This document shows positions 27,000 to 36,529 of a stretch of 64,000 nt of DNA, piece after piece. Positions within the stretch are counted from its first letter, which is position 1, and each line of letters opens with the position of its first letter. The notes below the pieces were generated by a model, which made no database searches, was not told where the DNA came from, and saw nothing but the letters and a program-made list of their open reading frames with translations. This stretch comes from Luteibacter aegosomatis (GTDB taxonomy: Bacteria > Pseudomonadota > Gammaproteobacteria > Xanthomonadales > Rhodanobacteraceae): positions 4,266,001-4,330,000 of the forward strand of contig NZ_CP095740.1 of the NCBI RefSeq assembly GCF_023078455.1, given 5' to 3'. Position numbers and translations under genes: made by a program.

Positions 27000-29900
27000 G
27001 GGAGGGATTTCCGATCAGGCGATCTTCAGAGGGAGCGGGCGCGGTACGGCCATGGACGATGGCGAAGATGACCGGCACGAACAGGAGGGTGGCGAAGGTG
27101 GCGAAAAGCAGTCCGCCGATCACCGCGCGACCGAGCGGCGAGTTCTGCTCCTGGGTCAGCGCCATGGGAAGCATGCCGATGATCATGGCCAGGGCCGTCA
27201 TGCAGACCGGGCGGAAGCGGGTGAAGCCCGCTTCGAGAGCCGCCTTGAAGGCGTCGCCGTGTTCGGCGAGCCGTTCGCGGCAGAAGCTCACCACCAGGAT
27301 GGAGTTGGCCGTGGCCACGCCCATGCACATGATCGCGCCGGTGAGCGCGGGTACCGACAGGCTGGTATGCGTCAGGAACAGCATCCAGACGATGCCCGCG
27401 AGCGCCGCCGGCAGCGCGGTGATGATGACGAACGGATCCAGCCACGACTGGAAGTTCACCACGATGAGCAGATAGATCAGCACCACCGCGCCGACCAGGC
27501 CGAACAACAGGCCGCTGAAGGCTTCGTTCATCGTGCCGACCTGGCCGTGCAGGCTGACGAGCGTACCCGGCGGCCGCTTCGCCGCGAATTGCTCGAGCAC
27601 GTGCTGCACGTCCGCGGCGACGCCACCCAGGTCGCGCCCCTGGATGGAAGCGTAGATGTCGTACGACGGCATGATGTTGTAGTGGGACACCACCGCGTCG
27701 CTCGGGCCACGCGTGAAGCTGGCGATACCGCCCAGGATCTGGGTCGATCCGTTGCCCGCGGACGTCACCGGCAAGGCCTTCAGGTCCGACATCGAATCCA
27801 TCAGGTACTGGGGCGTGGCGGCCACGATGGCGTAGGACACGCCGTTTTTCGGATTGAGCCAGAACGCGGGCGCGACCTGCGAGCTGCCCGCCAGCGACGC
27901 CACCATGCTGTTGGTCACGTCGCGTTCGGTGATGCCCAGGCCGTCGGCTCGCACGCGATCCACCTTGACGTTGAGCTGCGGATAGCTGGAGCTTTGCTGG
28001 AGGCGAACGTCGACGATGCCCTTGATCTTGCGCAACTGCTTGAGGATCTCTTCGGCATAGGCCTCGTTGGCCTTGCGGTCGCGTCCCGCGATCGAGACGT
28101 CCAGGGGCGAGGGCGAACCGAAGTTCAGGATCTGGCTGGTCATGTCCGAGGGCAGGAACGAAAACTGCGTTCCGGGGAATTCCCTCGGCAGCACTTCGCG
28201 AAGGCGCTTCATGAACTCGGCGGCGGGGCGATGGCCTTCCTTGAGCACGATCTGGATGTCGCCGTCCTGCGAGCCGATGGTGCCGCTGCTGCTGTAGACC
28301 AGGTTCACGCCCGACAGCGGAAGGCCGATGTTGTCGATGATCGTGTCCAGTTCCGCCGGAGGGATGACCGAGCGGATGGCTCGCTCGATGTGATCGAACT
28401 CCGCCGCGGTTTCTTCCACGCGCGTGCCCATCGGGGCGCGAACGTGCATCGACAAAGAATCGGAATCGACATCGGGGAAGAAGTCGCGGCCCAGCGCCGG
28501 CAGCAACGCGAAGGAAACGAGCACGAACCCGAGGAAGCCGACGACGAAGCGCTTCCGGTTCGCCAACGCCACGCCGAGCACCCCGTAGTACGTGTCTCGC
28601 ACCTTGGTGAACCGGTGCTCGAAGCCGAGCTGGAAGGCGATGAGGCCCCGCACCACGGCATGGTGGCGCTTGGGAGCGTGCTGGTCGCCTTCATGATGGT
28701 TGAGGAATGCGTCTTCCGGATGGTTTCCCTTGCCGTGTTCCGTCGTGTGCGGCTTGAGCAGGAACATCGCCAGCGTCGGCACCAGGGTACGCGAGAGGAT
28801 GAAGGACGAGACCATGGCGAAGATCACCGCCAGGGCCATGGGACGGAACAGGAAACCGGCGATGCCGTCGAGCATGAACATCGGCACGAACACGATGCAG
28901 ATGCACAGCAGCGATACGAAGGCCGGCGTCACGATCTGCTTGGCACCATCCATGATGGCGCTCATGACGTCCTTGCCCTGCTCCAGGTGCCAGTTGATGT
29001 TCTCGATGGTGACCGTCGCGTCGTCCACCAGGATGCCGACGGCGAGCGCCAGGCCGCCCAGCGTCATGACGTTGAGCGTCTGTCCGAATACCGCCAGCAA
29101 CGCGATGGCCGAGAGGATCGCCAGCGGAATGGACAGCGCGATGATCACCGTCGACCGCCAGCTGCCCAGGAACAGGAGGATCATCACCGAGGTCAGCACG
29201 GCGGCGATCACGCCTTCGCGGGCCACCGAGGCGACGGCCGACTTCACGAAGAGCGACTGGTCGCTCAGCAGGTGCATCTTGAGCGACTTGGGCTGGGTCT
29301 CCGCGATGAGCGGCAAGAGTTTCTTGATGCCCGCGACGACGTCCAGGGTGGATGCGTTGCCGTTCTTCAGCGCGGGCATCAGCACGGCGCGCTTGCCGTC
29401 GACGCGCACGACGTTGTTCTGCGGCGGCGCGCCGTCGCGTACGTGGGCCACGTCGCCGATGGTGATGGTGGCGCCGTTGATCGTCTTGATGGGCAGGTTG
29501 TTAAGCTCGTCGATGGCCGTCGGGCTGTTGTTGAGCTGGACGTGGTATTCGTACGTGCCGATCTTGGCCGTGCCGACCGGGATGATCTGGTTCTGCGCGG
29601 CGAGCGCGTTACCCACGTCCTGCGCCGACAAGCCCTTGGCGGCCAGCGCCCTTGGATTGAGGTCGAGCGTGACCTGCTTCTGCTTGCCGCCGTAGGGCGT
29701 CGGGATCGCCACGCCCGGCACCGAGATGAGCGTCGGACGCATGAAGTTCTGGGCGATGTCGCGAATGGTCGCCTCGGAGAGGACGGAGCTGGAGAGCGCC
29801 ATCTGCAGCACCGGAACGGTCGAGGCGTTGTAGTTCAGGATGAGCGGCGGGGTGATGCCCGGCGGCATCTGCTTGACCACCGTCTGCGAAATCGACGTCA

Positions 29901-30228
29901 CCTGCGCCGTCGCGGTGCGGATGTCCACGCCCGGCTGGAAGAAGATCTTGACGATGCCCACGCCGGGCAGCGACTGCGACTCGATGTGCTCGATGTCGTT
30001 GACCGAGGTGGTCAGCTGGCGCTCGTAGTAATAGATGACGCGCCCGGACATCTGGTCCGGCGGAAGGCCGTTGTACGTCCAGACGACGCTGATGACCGGG
30101 ATGCCGATGTTGGGAAAGATGTCGGTCGGCGTCTTGATCGCGGCCATCGGGCCCACGATCAGGATGAGCAGCGCCAGTACGATGAACGTATAGGGCCGCG
30201 ACAGGGCGATGCGGACCAGCGCTAGCAT
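26989..30228 (-). CDS. RND efflux pump, inner-membrane permease
   Basis: Proton-driven pump of 1079 residues. TM1 is at SRPYTFIVLALLILIVG, followed by the porter domain, TM2-TM6 with the proton-relay segment GGLALAVGILVDDATVTIEN, a second half beginning RKRFVVGFLGFVLVSFALLPALG and the final TM bundle to VPVIFAIVHG. The start at 30228 gives the normal RND N-terminus (MLALVRIALSRPY). An unusual feature is a cytoplasmic loop between halves with about eight His in 30 residues (HTTEHGKGNHPED, NHHEGDQHAPKRHH). The substrate is not predictable. The linked two-component system upstream on the same strand is the likely regulator. Confidence 0.93.
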   Translation of the reverse strand: MLALVRIALSRPYTFIVLALLILIVGPMAAIKTPTDIFPNIGIPVISVVWTYNGLPPDQMSGRVIYYYERQLTTSVNDIEHIESQSLPGVGIVKIFFQPGVDIRTATAQVTSISQTVVKQMPPGITPPLILNYNASTVPVLQMALSSSVLSEATIRDIAQNFMRPTLISVPGVAIPTPYGGKQKQVTLDLNPRALAAKGLSAQDVGNALAAQNQIIPVGTAKIGTYEYHVQLNNSPTAIDELNNLPIKTINGATITIGDVAHVRDGAPPQNNVVRVDGKRAVLMPALKNGNASTLDVVAGIKKLLPLIAETQPKSLKMHLLSDQSLFVKSAVASVAREGVIAAVLTSVMILLFLGSWRSTVIIALSIPLAILSAIALLAVFGQTLNVMTLGGLALAVGILVDDATVTIENINWHLEQGKDVMSAIMDGAKQIVTPAFVSLLCICIVFVPMFMLDGIAGFLFRPMALAVIFAMVSSFILSRTLVPTLAMFLLKPHTTEHGKGNHPEDAFLNHHEGDQHAPKRHHAVVRGLIAFQLGFEHRFTKVRDTYYGVLGVALANRKRFVVGFLGFVLVSFALLPALGRDFFPDVDSDSLSMHVRAPMGTRVEETAAEFDHIERAIRSVIPPAELDTIIDNIGLPLSGVNLVYSSSGTIGSQDGDIQIVLKEGHRPAAEFMKRLREVLPREFPGTQFSFLPSDMTSQILNFGSPSPLDVSIAGRDRKANEAYAEEILKQLRKIKGIVDVRLQQSSSYPQLNVKVDRVRADGLGITERDVTNSMVASLAGSSQVAPAFWLNPKNGVSYAIVAATPQYLMDSMSDLKALPVTSAGNGSTQILGGIASFTRGPSDAVVSHYNIMPSYDIYASIQGRDLGGVAADVQHVLEQFAAKRPPGTLVSLHGQVGTMNEAFSGLLFGLVGAVVLIYLLIVVNFQSWLDPFVIITALPAALAGIVWMLFLTHTSLSVPALTGAIMCMGVATANSILVVSFCRERLAEHGDAFKAALEAGFTRFRPVCMTALAMIIGMLPMALTQEQNSPLGRAVIGGLLFATFATLLFVPVIFAIVHGRTAPAPSEDRLIGNPSHVA

Positions 30229-30414
30229 GCGAGGGCCCTCGCACCCGCCCGGGATGACAACTGGATGACGCACCCGGACCTGCGGGTGCGCCGATGGAAC
30301 GCGGTCGCTTTCATCGGTGGAGCCACTCGGCTTGCCTCGGGCAGAATCGCCCAATGCCATTATTCCGACCGATTCTTGTGGGAATCTTTTGTCCCGCGAA
30401 GCAACCCGGGCGGG
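30229..30414 (-). promoter_or_regulatory. Intergenic region before the RND efflux operon
   Basis: 186 bases between the kinase stop and the pump start. An imperfect hairpin (CGCACCC at 30269, GGGTGCG at 30284) could end the kinase transcript. An AT-richer patch around 30355-30390, with the inverted repeat GATTC-TTGTGG-GAATC (30373-30388), is the most likely promoter/operator area. No clear -35/-10 pair. Confidence 0.35.
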
Positions 30415-31833
30415 TCAGCGGTCGGCGTCGATCACTGGGGCGGCAAGCGCTTCGAGGCGGATGCGAACCAGCAGCCCTTGCCCGGTGGGCGCCTCGAGCA
30501 GCTCGATGGTCCCTTCGTGCAATTCGACGGCGCGCTGCACGATGCTCAGGCCGAGCCCGTAGCCGTGCTCCTTCGTATCCAGGCCGCGCTGGAACCGGTG
30601 GAATGCCGCGTTGCGCCGATCCGGGGGGATTCCGGGGCCATCGTCGCAGACATCGACGACGGCCTGGGTGTCCACCTGCCGCACGGCGATGTCCACGCGG
30701 CTCCGCTCGGGCGTGTGACGAAGGGCGTTTTCGAGGAGGTTACGGAACATCGCCGTCAACGCCACCTCGTGCCCCGCGACGTCGATGCGCGGCTCGTCGT
30801 GGGAGAGGCTCAGGGAGATGTCTTTTTCCGCGATGATCGGCGCGAGCTCTTCGACCACCTCGGTCGCCAGCGCGACGAGGTCGATCGGGGTGCGCTGCTC
30901 GACGGCGGCGCCGGCCTCCAGCCGCGCGATGGCGAGGATCTGCTCGATGCGCCGGCCGAGCCGTCCCAGGCTCCGTCGTGCTTTTTCCAGCATGAGTTTC
31001 GTTTCGCTCGTGTCTTCGGCGATGAGCGCGCTTTCCAGGTGGATCAGCGTGGCGGCGAGCGGCGTGCGCAGCTCGTGCGCGACGTCGCCGGCAAAGCGAT
31101 GCTCGCGCTCGAGGGCGTCTTCCAGCCGCTCGAGCTGCTGGTTGAGCGTGACGATGAGCGGCTTGATCTCGTCCGGCGATCGCTGGATCGATACCGGCTT
31201 GCGGCTGCGCGGAGCGCGTTCGGCGAGGACCTGCGTCAAGGCATCCAGCGGCCGAAGGCCTTGCTTGACGGCGAGGCCCGCCAGGATCGCCAGCAGGGGC
31301 AGGCCGATCAGCAGCGGGAGCGCGTGCTCGAGGATCAATCCCTGGGTGATGTCGTACCGGTTCTCGGCGCGCTCGCCGATGCGGATGGTCAGGTTGAAGC
31401 GATTGGTCAGCGTGAACAGCCGCCACTGCGAGCCGTTGTGCTCGATATCGCTGAAGCCGTGTTCGCCATGCCCGGGAGGAGGCAGGTCGGCGAGGTTCGC
31501 CGTGGCGGCGATCAACGTGCCGCGGGGATCGTAAGCCTGAAAGCCCACTTCCGGTTCGTAGTTGCGCGGGTGGACGGCCACGACCACGGTGCCGCGCTGG
31601 GCGTCCGTCGCGAGCTCGAGGGCGCGTTTGGCGTCGTCGTCCGTGTAATCGCGATGTCCGTAAGCGATGAGGGTGCCGAGCGTGCGACCGGCCTGGGCCA
31701 GGCGTCCGTCCAAGAGCTTGACCATCTCCTGCCGTTCGCGGTGGTAGCTGATGGCGCCCAGGGGGATCAGCACCACGACCTGCACGGCGATGATGAGCCA
31801 GGTCAGCCGCGTGCGGAGGCTATCGGATCTCAC
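30415..31833 (-). CDS. Sensor histidine kinase
   Basis: Inner-membrane sensor kinase, 472 residues. TM1 is at residues 11-30 and TM2 at about 171-190, flanking a periplasmic sensor domain of 140 residues. H-box FAGDVAHELRTPLAAT carries phospho-acceptor His253, the N-box MFRNLLENALRH is at 362-372, and DDGPGIP and GYGLGLSIV complete the ATP domain. It follows the response-regulator gene with a 4-base ATGA overlap. Architecture resembles QseC/PmrB-type kinases. Position just upstream of the RND operon suggests it controls that pump; the signal is unknown. Confidence 0.95.
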   Translation of the reverse strand: MRSDSLRTRLTWLIIAVQVVVLIPLGAISYHRERQEMVKLLDGRLAQAGRTLGTLIAYGHRDYTDDDAKRALELATDAQRGTVVVAVHPRNYEPEVGFQAYDPRGTLIAATANLADLPPPGHGEHGFSDIEHNGSQWRLFTLTNRFNLTIRIGERAENRYDITQGLILEHALPLLIGLPLLAILAGLAVKQGLRPLDALTQVLAERAPRSRKPVSIQRSPDEIKPLIVTLNQQLERLEDALEREHRFAGDVAHELRTPLAATLIHLESALIAEDTSETKLMLEKARRSLGRLGRRIEQILAIARLEAGAAVEQRTPIDLVALATEVVEELAPIIAEKDISLSLSHDEPRIDVAGHEVALTAMFRNLLENALRHTPERSRVDIAVRQVDTQAVVDVCDDGPGIPPDRRNAAFHRFQRGLDTKEHGYGLGLSIVQRAVELHEGTIELLEAPTGQGLLVRIRLEALAAPVIDADR

Positions 31834-32495
31834 TTGGGTTCCCGGGGCATCATGTAGCCGATGCCGCGCACGGTATGGATGACCTCGGCGCTCAGTTTTC
31901 GCCGCAGCCAGTGGACGTGCACTTCGATCGCGTTGCGGTCGACGACCGTGTCGAAGCCGTACACCGATCCTTCCAGGCTCTCCCGGCGAACGATCCGTCC
32001 GGCCCGCTCCATGAGGATGCGAAGGACCGCGAATTCGCGCCGGGTCAGGGAAATGCGCTCGCCGCGGAACTCCACGTCGGTGGTCGCCAGGTCGAGCACC
32101 AGGCCGCCCACTTCCACCCGGTTGTCGACCAGGCCCTGCGCACGCCGGGTCAGGGACCGTATGCGCGCGGCCAGTTCACCCAGGTGGAAGGGCTTGACCA
32201 GGTAGTCGTCGGCGCCCAGGTCCAAGCCCTTGATCCGCGCTTCCGGGGCGTCGCGGGCCGTCATGACCAGGATGGGGGTCTTCACGCCCGATCGCCGGGC
32301 ATCCAGCAGGAGTTCGAGGCCGTCCTTGCCGGGAAGACCCAGGTCCAGCAGCACCAGGTCGAATCCCGCGTCGGGCAGCGCGGCCCCGCCGACCCGGCCG
32401 TCGGTAAGCCAGGTGACCGCATACGACTGGTGCTCCAAGGCATGTTTTATCGCCTCGCCCAGCTCGATATCGTCTTCTAGCAATAGGATGTGCAT
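31830..32495 (-). CDS. OmpR/PhoB-type response regulator
   Basis: A 221-residue transcription factor. The receiver domain (1-115) has the acidic pocket LEDD, phospho-acceptor Asp51 in LVLLDLGLPGKDG, Thr79 in VMTA and Lys101 in YLVKPF. The winged-helix output domain (about 125-220) contains LTRREFAVLRIL, the recognition region RNAIEVHVHWLRRKL and the wing VIHTVRGIGYMM. First gene of the pair with the kinase. It most resembles QseB/PmrA-like regulators. Confidence 0.96.
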   Translation of the reverse strand: MHILLLEDDIELGEAIKHALEHQSYAVTWLTDGRVGGAALPDAGFDLVLLDLGLPGKDGLELLLDARRSGVKTPILVMTARDAPEARIKGLDLGADDYLVKPFHLGELAARIRSLTRRAQGLVDNRVEVGGLVLDLATTDVEFRGERISLTRREFAVLRILMERAGRIVRRESLEGSVYGFDTVVDRNAIEVHVHWLRRKLSAEVIHTVRGIGYMMPREPK

Positions 32496-32606
32496 GACCT
32501 GGTGAGGGGATGGACTGGCAGGAAGCCGAAGATGGTCGCCGCGAAGTCTTTTCCCAACCTTTTGTGGGGCGTGGGCCGAGTCTAGCGCCCGGTGGTCCGG
32601 CGCGCG

Positions 32607-33389
32607 TCAGAACCCGTAACGCAGGAACCCGCCGTCCACGGCGACGATCTCGCCGGTGACGTATGCGGAAGCGGGCAGGCAGAGAAAGGCCACGGCACCG
32701 GCGACCTCCTCCGGCTCGCCGATGCGCCCCATCGGCGTGCGGTCGAGCACTTCTTCCAGGTATTCGGCATCCGCCAGCGCGGGCTCGCTGCGCTGGGTGC
32801 GGATGTACCAGGGCGCCACGCCATTGACGCGAATGCCGTCCTCGGCCCATTCGCAGGCCAGGTTACGGGTCAGCTGGTGAAGGGCCGCCTTGGTCATGCC
32901 ATAGGGCGAACCGGTGCGCACGTGCACGATGCCCGACACGGAGCCCACGTTCACGATGGCCGCGTTCGCGTGCTGAACGAGGTGCGGATGGGCGAGGCGG
33001 CACATCTCGTAGGCCGAGAACACGTTGAGTTCGAAGATCTGCCGGTAATCGTCCGGCGTGTAGTCGAGCGTGGGCTTCACCACGTTGCCGCCGACGTTGT
33101 TCACCAGCAGCGAGAGATCGACGTCGAGGTCGGCGACCCAGTCGAACACGGCCAGGCGATCTTCCGCATCGGTCAGGTCGGCGGCCATGCCCATCACCTC
33201 CACCTCGGGGCATTCCTCGGCGAGCAACTCGCAGACCTCTTCCAGCGCATCGCCGTCGCGGGCGACGAGCAGCACGTCGGCGCCCAGCACCGCCAGTTCG
33301 CGGGCGCAGGCGTAGCCGATGCCCTTGCTTGCGCCGGTGACCAGGGCGGTGCGGCCGTCGAGGCGCCAATGGGTGAGTCGTGGATGCAT
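32607..33389 (-). CDS. Short-chain dehydrogenase/reductase (tropinone-reductase-like)
   Basis: NAD(P)-dependent oxidoreductase, 260 residues. Rossmann dinucleotide motif TGASKGIGYA, NNVG at the fourth strand (NNVGGNV), catalytic Ser in VNVGSVSG, YxxxK as YGMTK, and the C-terminal GEIVAVDGG. The ATG at 33389, with GGAG before it, removes a non-conserved N-terminal extension and gives MHPRLTHWRLDGRTALVTG, the tropinone-reductase-like start. The substrate is unknown. It is monocistronic and divergent from the ABC ATPase gene. Confidence 0.9.
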   Translation of the reverse strand: MHPRLTHWRLDGRTALVTGASKGIGYACARELAVLGADVLLVARDGDALEEVCELLAEECPEVEVMGMAADLTDAEDRLAVFDWVADLDVDLSLLVNNVGGNVVKPTLDYTPDDYRQIFELNVFSAYEMCRLAHPHLVQHANAAIVNVGSVSGIVHVRTGSPYGMTKAALHQLTRNLACEWAEDGIRVNGVAPWYIRTQRSEPALADAEYLEEVLDRTPMGRIGEPEEVAGAVAFLCLPASAYVTGEIVAVDGGFLRYGF

Positions 33390-33439
33390 GCGGGGCTCCG
33401 GATGATGGGTCGCATGGTACATCGGGTTAAGCTTGGGAG

Positions 33440-34240
33440 ATGGACGCCCATACGCCCCTGCTCACCCTCGACCGTGCCACCGTGCTGCGCGGCGACCGTA
33501 CGCTCGTCGACGACCTGTCCCTGTCCATCGCGCAGGGCCAGCACACCGCCATCCTGGGTCCCAACGGCTCCGGCAAGTCGACGCTGGTGAAACTCATCGA
33601 GCGACGGCTCTATCCGCTCGTGCACGACGACGGCTCCCCCGTGCTGCGCGTGTTCGGGCGCGATCGCTGGAGCGTGGCCGAGCTTCGTTCCCTGCTGGGC
33701 GTGGTCTCGTCCGACCTGCGCAGGGAATTCGAAGCCACGCACGAAACCGCGCTGAACACCGTGCTCTCGGGTTTCTTCGCCTCGATGACGCTCGGCCTCG
33801 ACCACGCGGTGGACGACACGATGCGCGAGCGCGCGGTGCGGGCACTCGATCGCGTGCAGGCGACGCACCTGGCCGAACGCGACGTGTCCACCTTGTCCAC
33901 GGGCGAAGCCCGCCGCGTGCTGATCGCCCGTGCCCTCGTCCATGCGCCCCGCGCCCTGCTGCTCGATGAGCCGTGCGCGGGCCTCGACCCCGGCACGCGC
34001 CGACGCTTCCTCGACCTTCTGCGCCAGCTGGCCCGCGAAGGCACCACGCTGCTGCTGGTCACCCATCACGTCGAGGAAATCGTGCCCGATATCGATCACG
34101 TGGTGATGCTGCGCGAGGGGCGTCTCTACGAGCAGGGCCCCAAGGCGGCCCTGCTTTCGGAAGACCGCCTGTCCCGGCTTTTCGGCTGGCCGATGGACGT
34201 GGACCGGAACGGCGGATTCTACGGCGCGAGATTGCGCTGA
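33440..34240 (+). CDS. Lone ABC transporter ATP-binding protein
   Basis: A 266-residue ABC ATPase with no permease next to it. Walker A GPNGSGKST (about 40-48), a variant signature LSTGEARR in place of LSGGQ, Walker B ALLLDEPCAGLD and H-loop LVTHHVEEI. It resembles ModF/PhrA-type or iron-transporter ATPases. Without a partner gene it may work with a distant permease or in a non-transport role. The ribosome site GGGAG abuts the ATG. Confidence 0.87.
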   Translation: MDAHTPLLTLDRATVLRGDRTLVDDLSLSIAQGQHTAILGPNGSGKSTLVKLIERRLYPLVHDDGSPVLRVFGRDRWSVAELRSLLGVVSSDLRREFEATHETALNTVLSGFFASMTLGLDHAVDDTMRERAVRALDRVQATHLAERDVSTLSTGEARRVLIARALVHAPRALLLDEPCAGLDPGTRRRFLDLLRQLAREGTTLLLVTHHVEEIVPDIDHVVMLREGRLYEQGPKAALLSEDRLSRLFGWPMDVDRNGGFYGARLR

Positions 34241-34284
34241 CCCGACGGCGGCGCGAGACTCGGGGCTCGCCGTGGAGTATCGCC

Positions 34285-34503
34285 ATGAAACGCCTCGCCC
34301 TGCCCTGCATCCTCGCGATCGCCTGTGCCGCCTGCTCGAAACCGCCGCAGCCCGAGCAGCCGCCCAAGCCCCAGGCCGCCGCAGCCGTGGCCACGCCGTG
34401 GGATTCGATGAAGGCGCAGGAGAAGAAAGCGCAGGACGTGCAGAAGGTGGTGGACCGGCAGGCCGAGGATCAGCGCAAGGCGATCGAGGCGCAGGAGCAG
34501 TAA
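34285..34503 (+). CDS. Small lipoprotein
   Basis: A 72-residue product: signal MKRLALPCILAIACAAC with the lipid Cys at residue 17, a short Pro-rich segment (KPPQPEQPPKP) and a charged helical tail (KAQEKKAQDVQKVV, DQRKAIEAQEQ). The composition suggests a periplasm-facing helical lipoprotein. It may be co-transcribed with the upstream ATPase gene (44-base gap). Function unknown. Confidence 0.72.
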   Translation: MKRLALPCILAIACAACSKPPQPEQPPKPQAAAAVATPWDSMKAQEKKAQDVQKVVDRQAEDQRKAIEAQEQ

Positions 34504-34521
34504 CGGCCTGCGCTTCGCAGG

Positions 34522-34547
34522 AATCGCGGACAGGGTCCGCGATTTCA
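34522..34547. terminator. Bidirectional terminator-like hairpin
   Basis: A 10-bp perfect stem AATCGCGGAC/GTCCGCGATT with a 3-base loop lies between the convergent lipoprotein and sppA genes. The A and T ends give a short T-run on either strand. Confidence 0.65.
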
Positions 34548-34554
34548 GATCGCC

Positions 34555-36477
34555 TCAGCGCGGCGAGCAGAAGCAATACGCGTAGACGTTCGGCTTGCCC
34601 GCCTGCGCCGTGCGGAACAGCGCGAACTCCGGGGCCAGCTTCGGCAACTCCGCCACCCACGACGGGAGGCGGACGCCCCACGACATCAGCACCTTCGCCT
34701 CGCTGCTGTCGCCCACGTTGGTGAGGAAGCGCTCGAACGCCCCCATCGGCTTCTCGGCGTAGCGCACGCCGTAATCCTTGCCGAGGTTCGCTTCCTGCGC
34801 CGCGTCGCGAATGGCGTCGTCGAGGCTGCCGAGCTTGTCGACGAGCCCACGCTGCATGGCCTGCTCGCCCGTCCACACGCGGCCCTGGGCGATGGCATCG
34901 ATGGCGGCGAAGTCCTTGCCGCGCGCCTTGGCCACGCCGCCGACGAAATCGCGGTAACCCTTGTCGATGATGCTCTGGATCAGCACGCCTACCTTCGGAT
35001 CGAGCGGCCGGGTGACGTCGAACGCGCCGGCGAGACCGCCGGTGCCCACGCCGTCGCTCTTCACGCCGATCTTCGCCAGCGTGTCGGGCACGGTGAAGAA
35101 CATGCCGAAGATGCCGATCGAGCCGGTGATGGTGTTCGGTTCGGCATAGATCCGGTTGGCGTTCATCGAGATCCAGTAGCCACCGCTGGCGGCCACGTCG
35201 CCCATGGACACCACGACGGGAATACCGGCCTCGCGGGTCAGTTCGACCTCGCGACGGATCTGCTCGGCGGCGTAGACCTCGCCGCCGGGCGAATTCACGC
35301 GCAATACGAGCGCCCGCGTGCGGCGATCCAGGCGTGCCGTGCGGATGAGCGCGGCGGTGGATTCGCCGCCGATGCTGCCTTGCGCTTGCTTGCCGCCGGT
35401 GATCTCACCCTCGGCCACCACCACGGTGACGCCCGGCGAGGTCTGCAACAGGTCGGCGGTGCCCAGGCCCGTGGCGGAGAGATAGCCGGCGAGATCGACC
35501 TGACGGAAACCCTGGTCTTTCTTGCCCGCCGGCACACCCTCGTGGCGCAGCATCTGCACGAACTGCTGTTCGGTGGCGATGCCGTCGACGAGCTTTTCTT
35601 CCTTCGCCAGGTCGGCGAGGTTGCCCTTGGCGTTCTGCACGCGGTCGGCGAAACCGTCGACGTCGCCGCGCAACGCGGCCGGATCGAGGTGACGCAGCTT
35701 CGCGGTCTCGCCGATCCACGTATCCCACAGCCCACCCAGCCAGTAGCCGTCGGCTTCCTTCGATTCCGGCGAGGCGTGATCGAGGATGAACGGCTCGGCG
35801 GCGCTCTTGAACTGGCCCACGCGGAACAGGTGCACCTGCACGCCCAGGCGGTCGAGCATGTCCTTGTAGAACAGCCGATAGTTGGCCAGGCCGGTGGCCA
35901 TCACGCCGCCCTGCGGATCGAGGTAGATCTTGTCGGCGTGCGCGGCCAGGTAGTACTGGCCCTGCTCCATGCTCGAGGCCCACACCAGCACCGGCTTGCC
36001 GGCGGCGCGGAAGCGATCGAGCGCGGCGCCCACTTCGCGCAGCGCGGCGAAGCCGCCGGCGGCGAGCTTGTCGGGGCGCAGCACGATGCGGCTGATGCGA
36101 TCGTCCTTGGCGGCGGTATCGATGGCCCGCACCATGTCGCGCACCTGCACCTGCTTCACGCCGTCGCCGGAGAGCTTGCCCATGGCGCGGGAGAGCGGGT
36201 CGGCGCTGTACTGCTCCACCAGCTGCCCTTCGGGCGCCAGCACCAGCACGCTCTTGTCGTCCACCGCGTTGGTTCGGTTGCTGGCGTAGATGGCCAGCAG
36301 GAACGCCGCGAGCAGTCCGAAGAAGAAGACGTTGAGGATGAACAGCCGCACGAAGTTGATGCCGCGGCCCAGCGAGCGCAAGAAACCGCCGAATCCGCCG
36401 CCGCGACGGCGAATCGGAGGCACGGGCTTCGGCTGCGGGGGCAGTGGCGGGGGCGTGGCGTCGAAGCGGTCCGACAT
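34555..36477 (-). CDS. sppA: Signal peptide peptidase SppA (67K type)
   Basis: Membrane-bound serine protease that degrades cleaved signal peptides, 640 residues, the long duplicated form. A Pro-rich N-tail and one membrane anchor at residues 42-65 precede two crotonase-like S49 domains. The catalytic dyad is Lys224 in VGQFKSAAEPF and Ser431 in GDVAASGGYWIS, with NSPGGE at 395-400. Strong ribosome site AAGGAA. It is followed 52 bases upstream on the same strand by the MATE gene, possibly co-transcribed. Confidence 0.95.
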   Translation of the reverse strand: MSDRFDATPPPLPPQPKPVPPIRRRGGGFGGFLRSLGRGINFVRLFILNVFFFGLLAAFLLAIYASNRTNAVDDKSVLVLAPEGQLVEQYSADPLSRAMGKLSGDGVKQVQVRDMVRAIDTAAKDDRISRIVLRPDKLAAGGFAALREVGAALDRFRAAGKPVLVWASSMEQGQYYLAAHADKIYLDPQGGVMATGLANYRLFYKDMLDRLGVQVHLFRVGQFKSAAEPFILDHASPESKEADGYWLGGLWDTWIGETAKLRHLDPAALRGDVDGFADRVQNAKGNLADLAKEEKLVDGIATEQQFVQMLRHEGVPAGKKDQGFRQVDLAGYLSATGLGTADLLQTSPGVTVVVAEGEITGGKQAQGSIGGESTAALIRTARLDRRTRALVLRVNSPGGEVYAAEQIRREVELTREAGIPVVVSMGDVAASGGYWISMNANRIYAEPNTITGSIGIFGMFFTVPDTLAKIGVKSDGVGTGGLAGAFDVTRPLDPKVGVLIQSIIDKGYRDFVGGVAKARGKDFAAIDAIAQGRVWTGEQAMQRGLVDKLGSLDDAIRDAAQEANLGKDYGVRYAEKPMGAFERFLTNVGDSSEAKVLMSWGVRLPSWVAELPKLAPEFALFRTAQAGKPNVYAYCFCSPR

Positions 36478-36529
36478 GGAGCGTATTCCTTGAAGGTTGG
36501 GCCGAGCGTAGCGCGTCGGCCCATGAGCA

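Noticed and set aside
30269..30290. Terminator for the kinase gene
   Set aside because: The stem is imperfectly placed, has an 8-base loop and no T-run; noted only as a possible element of the intergenic region.
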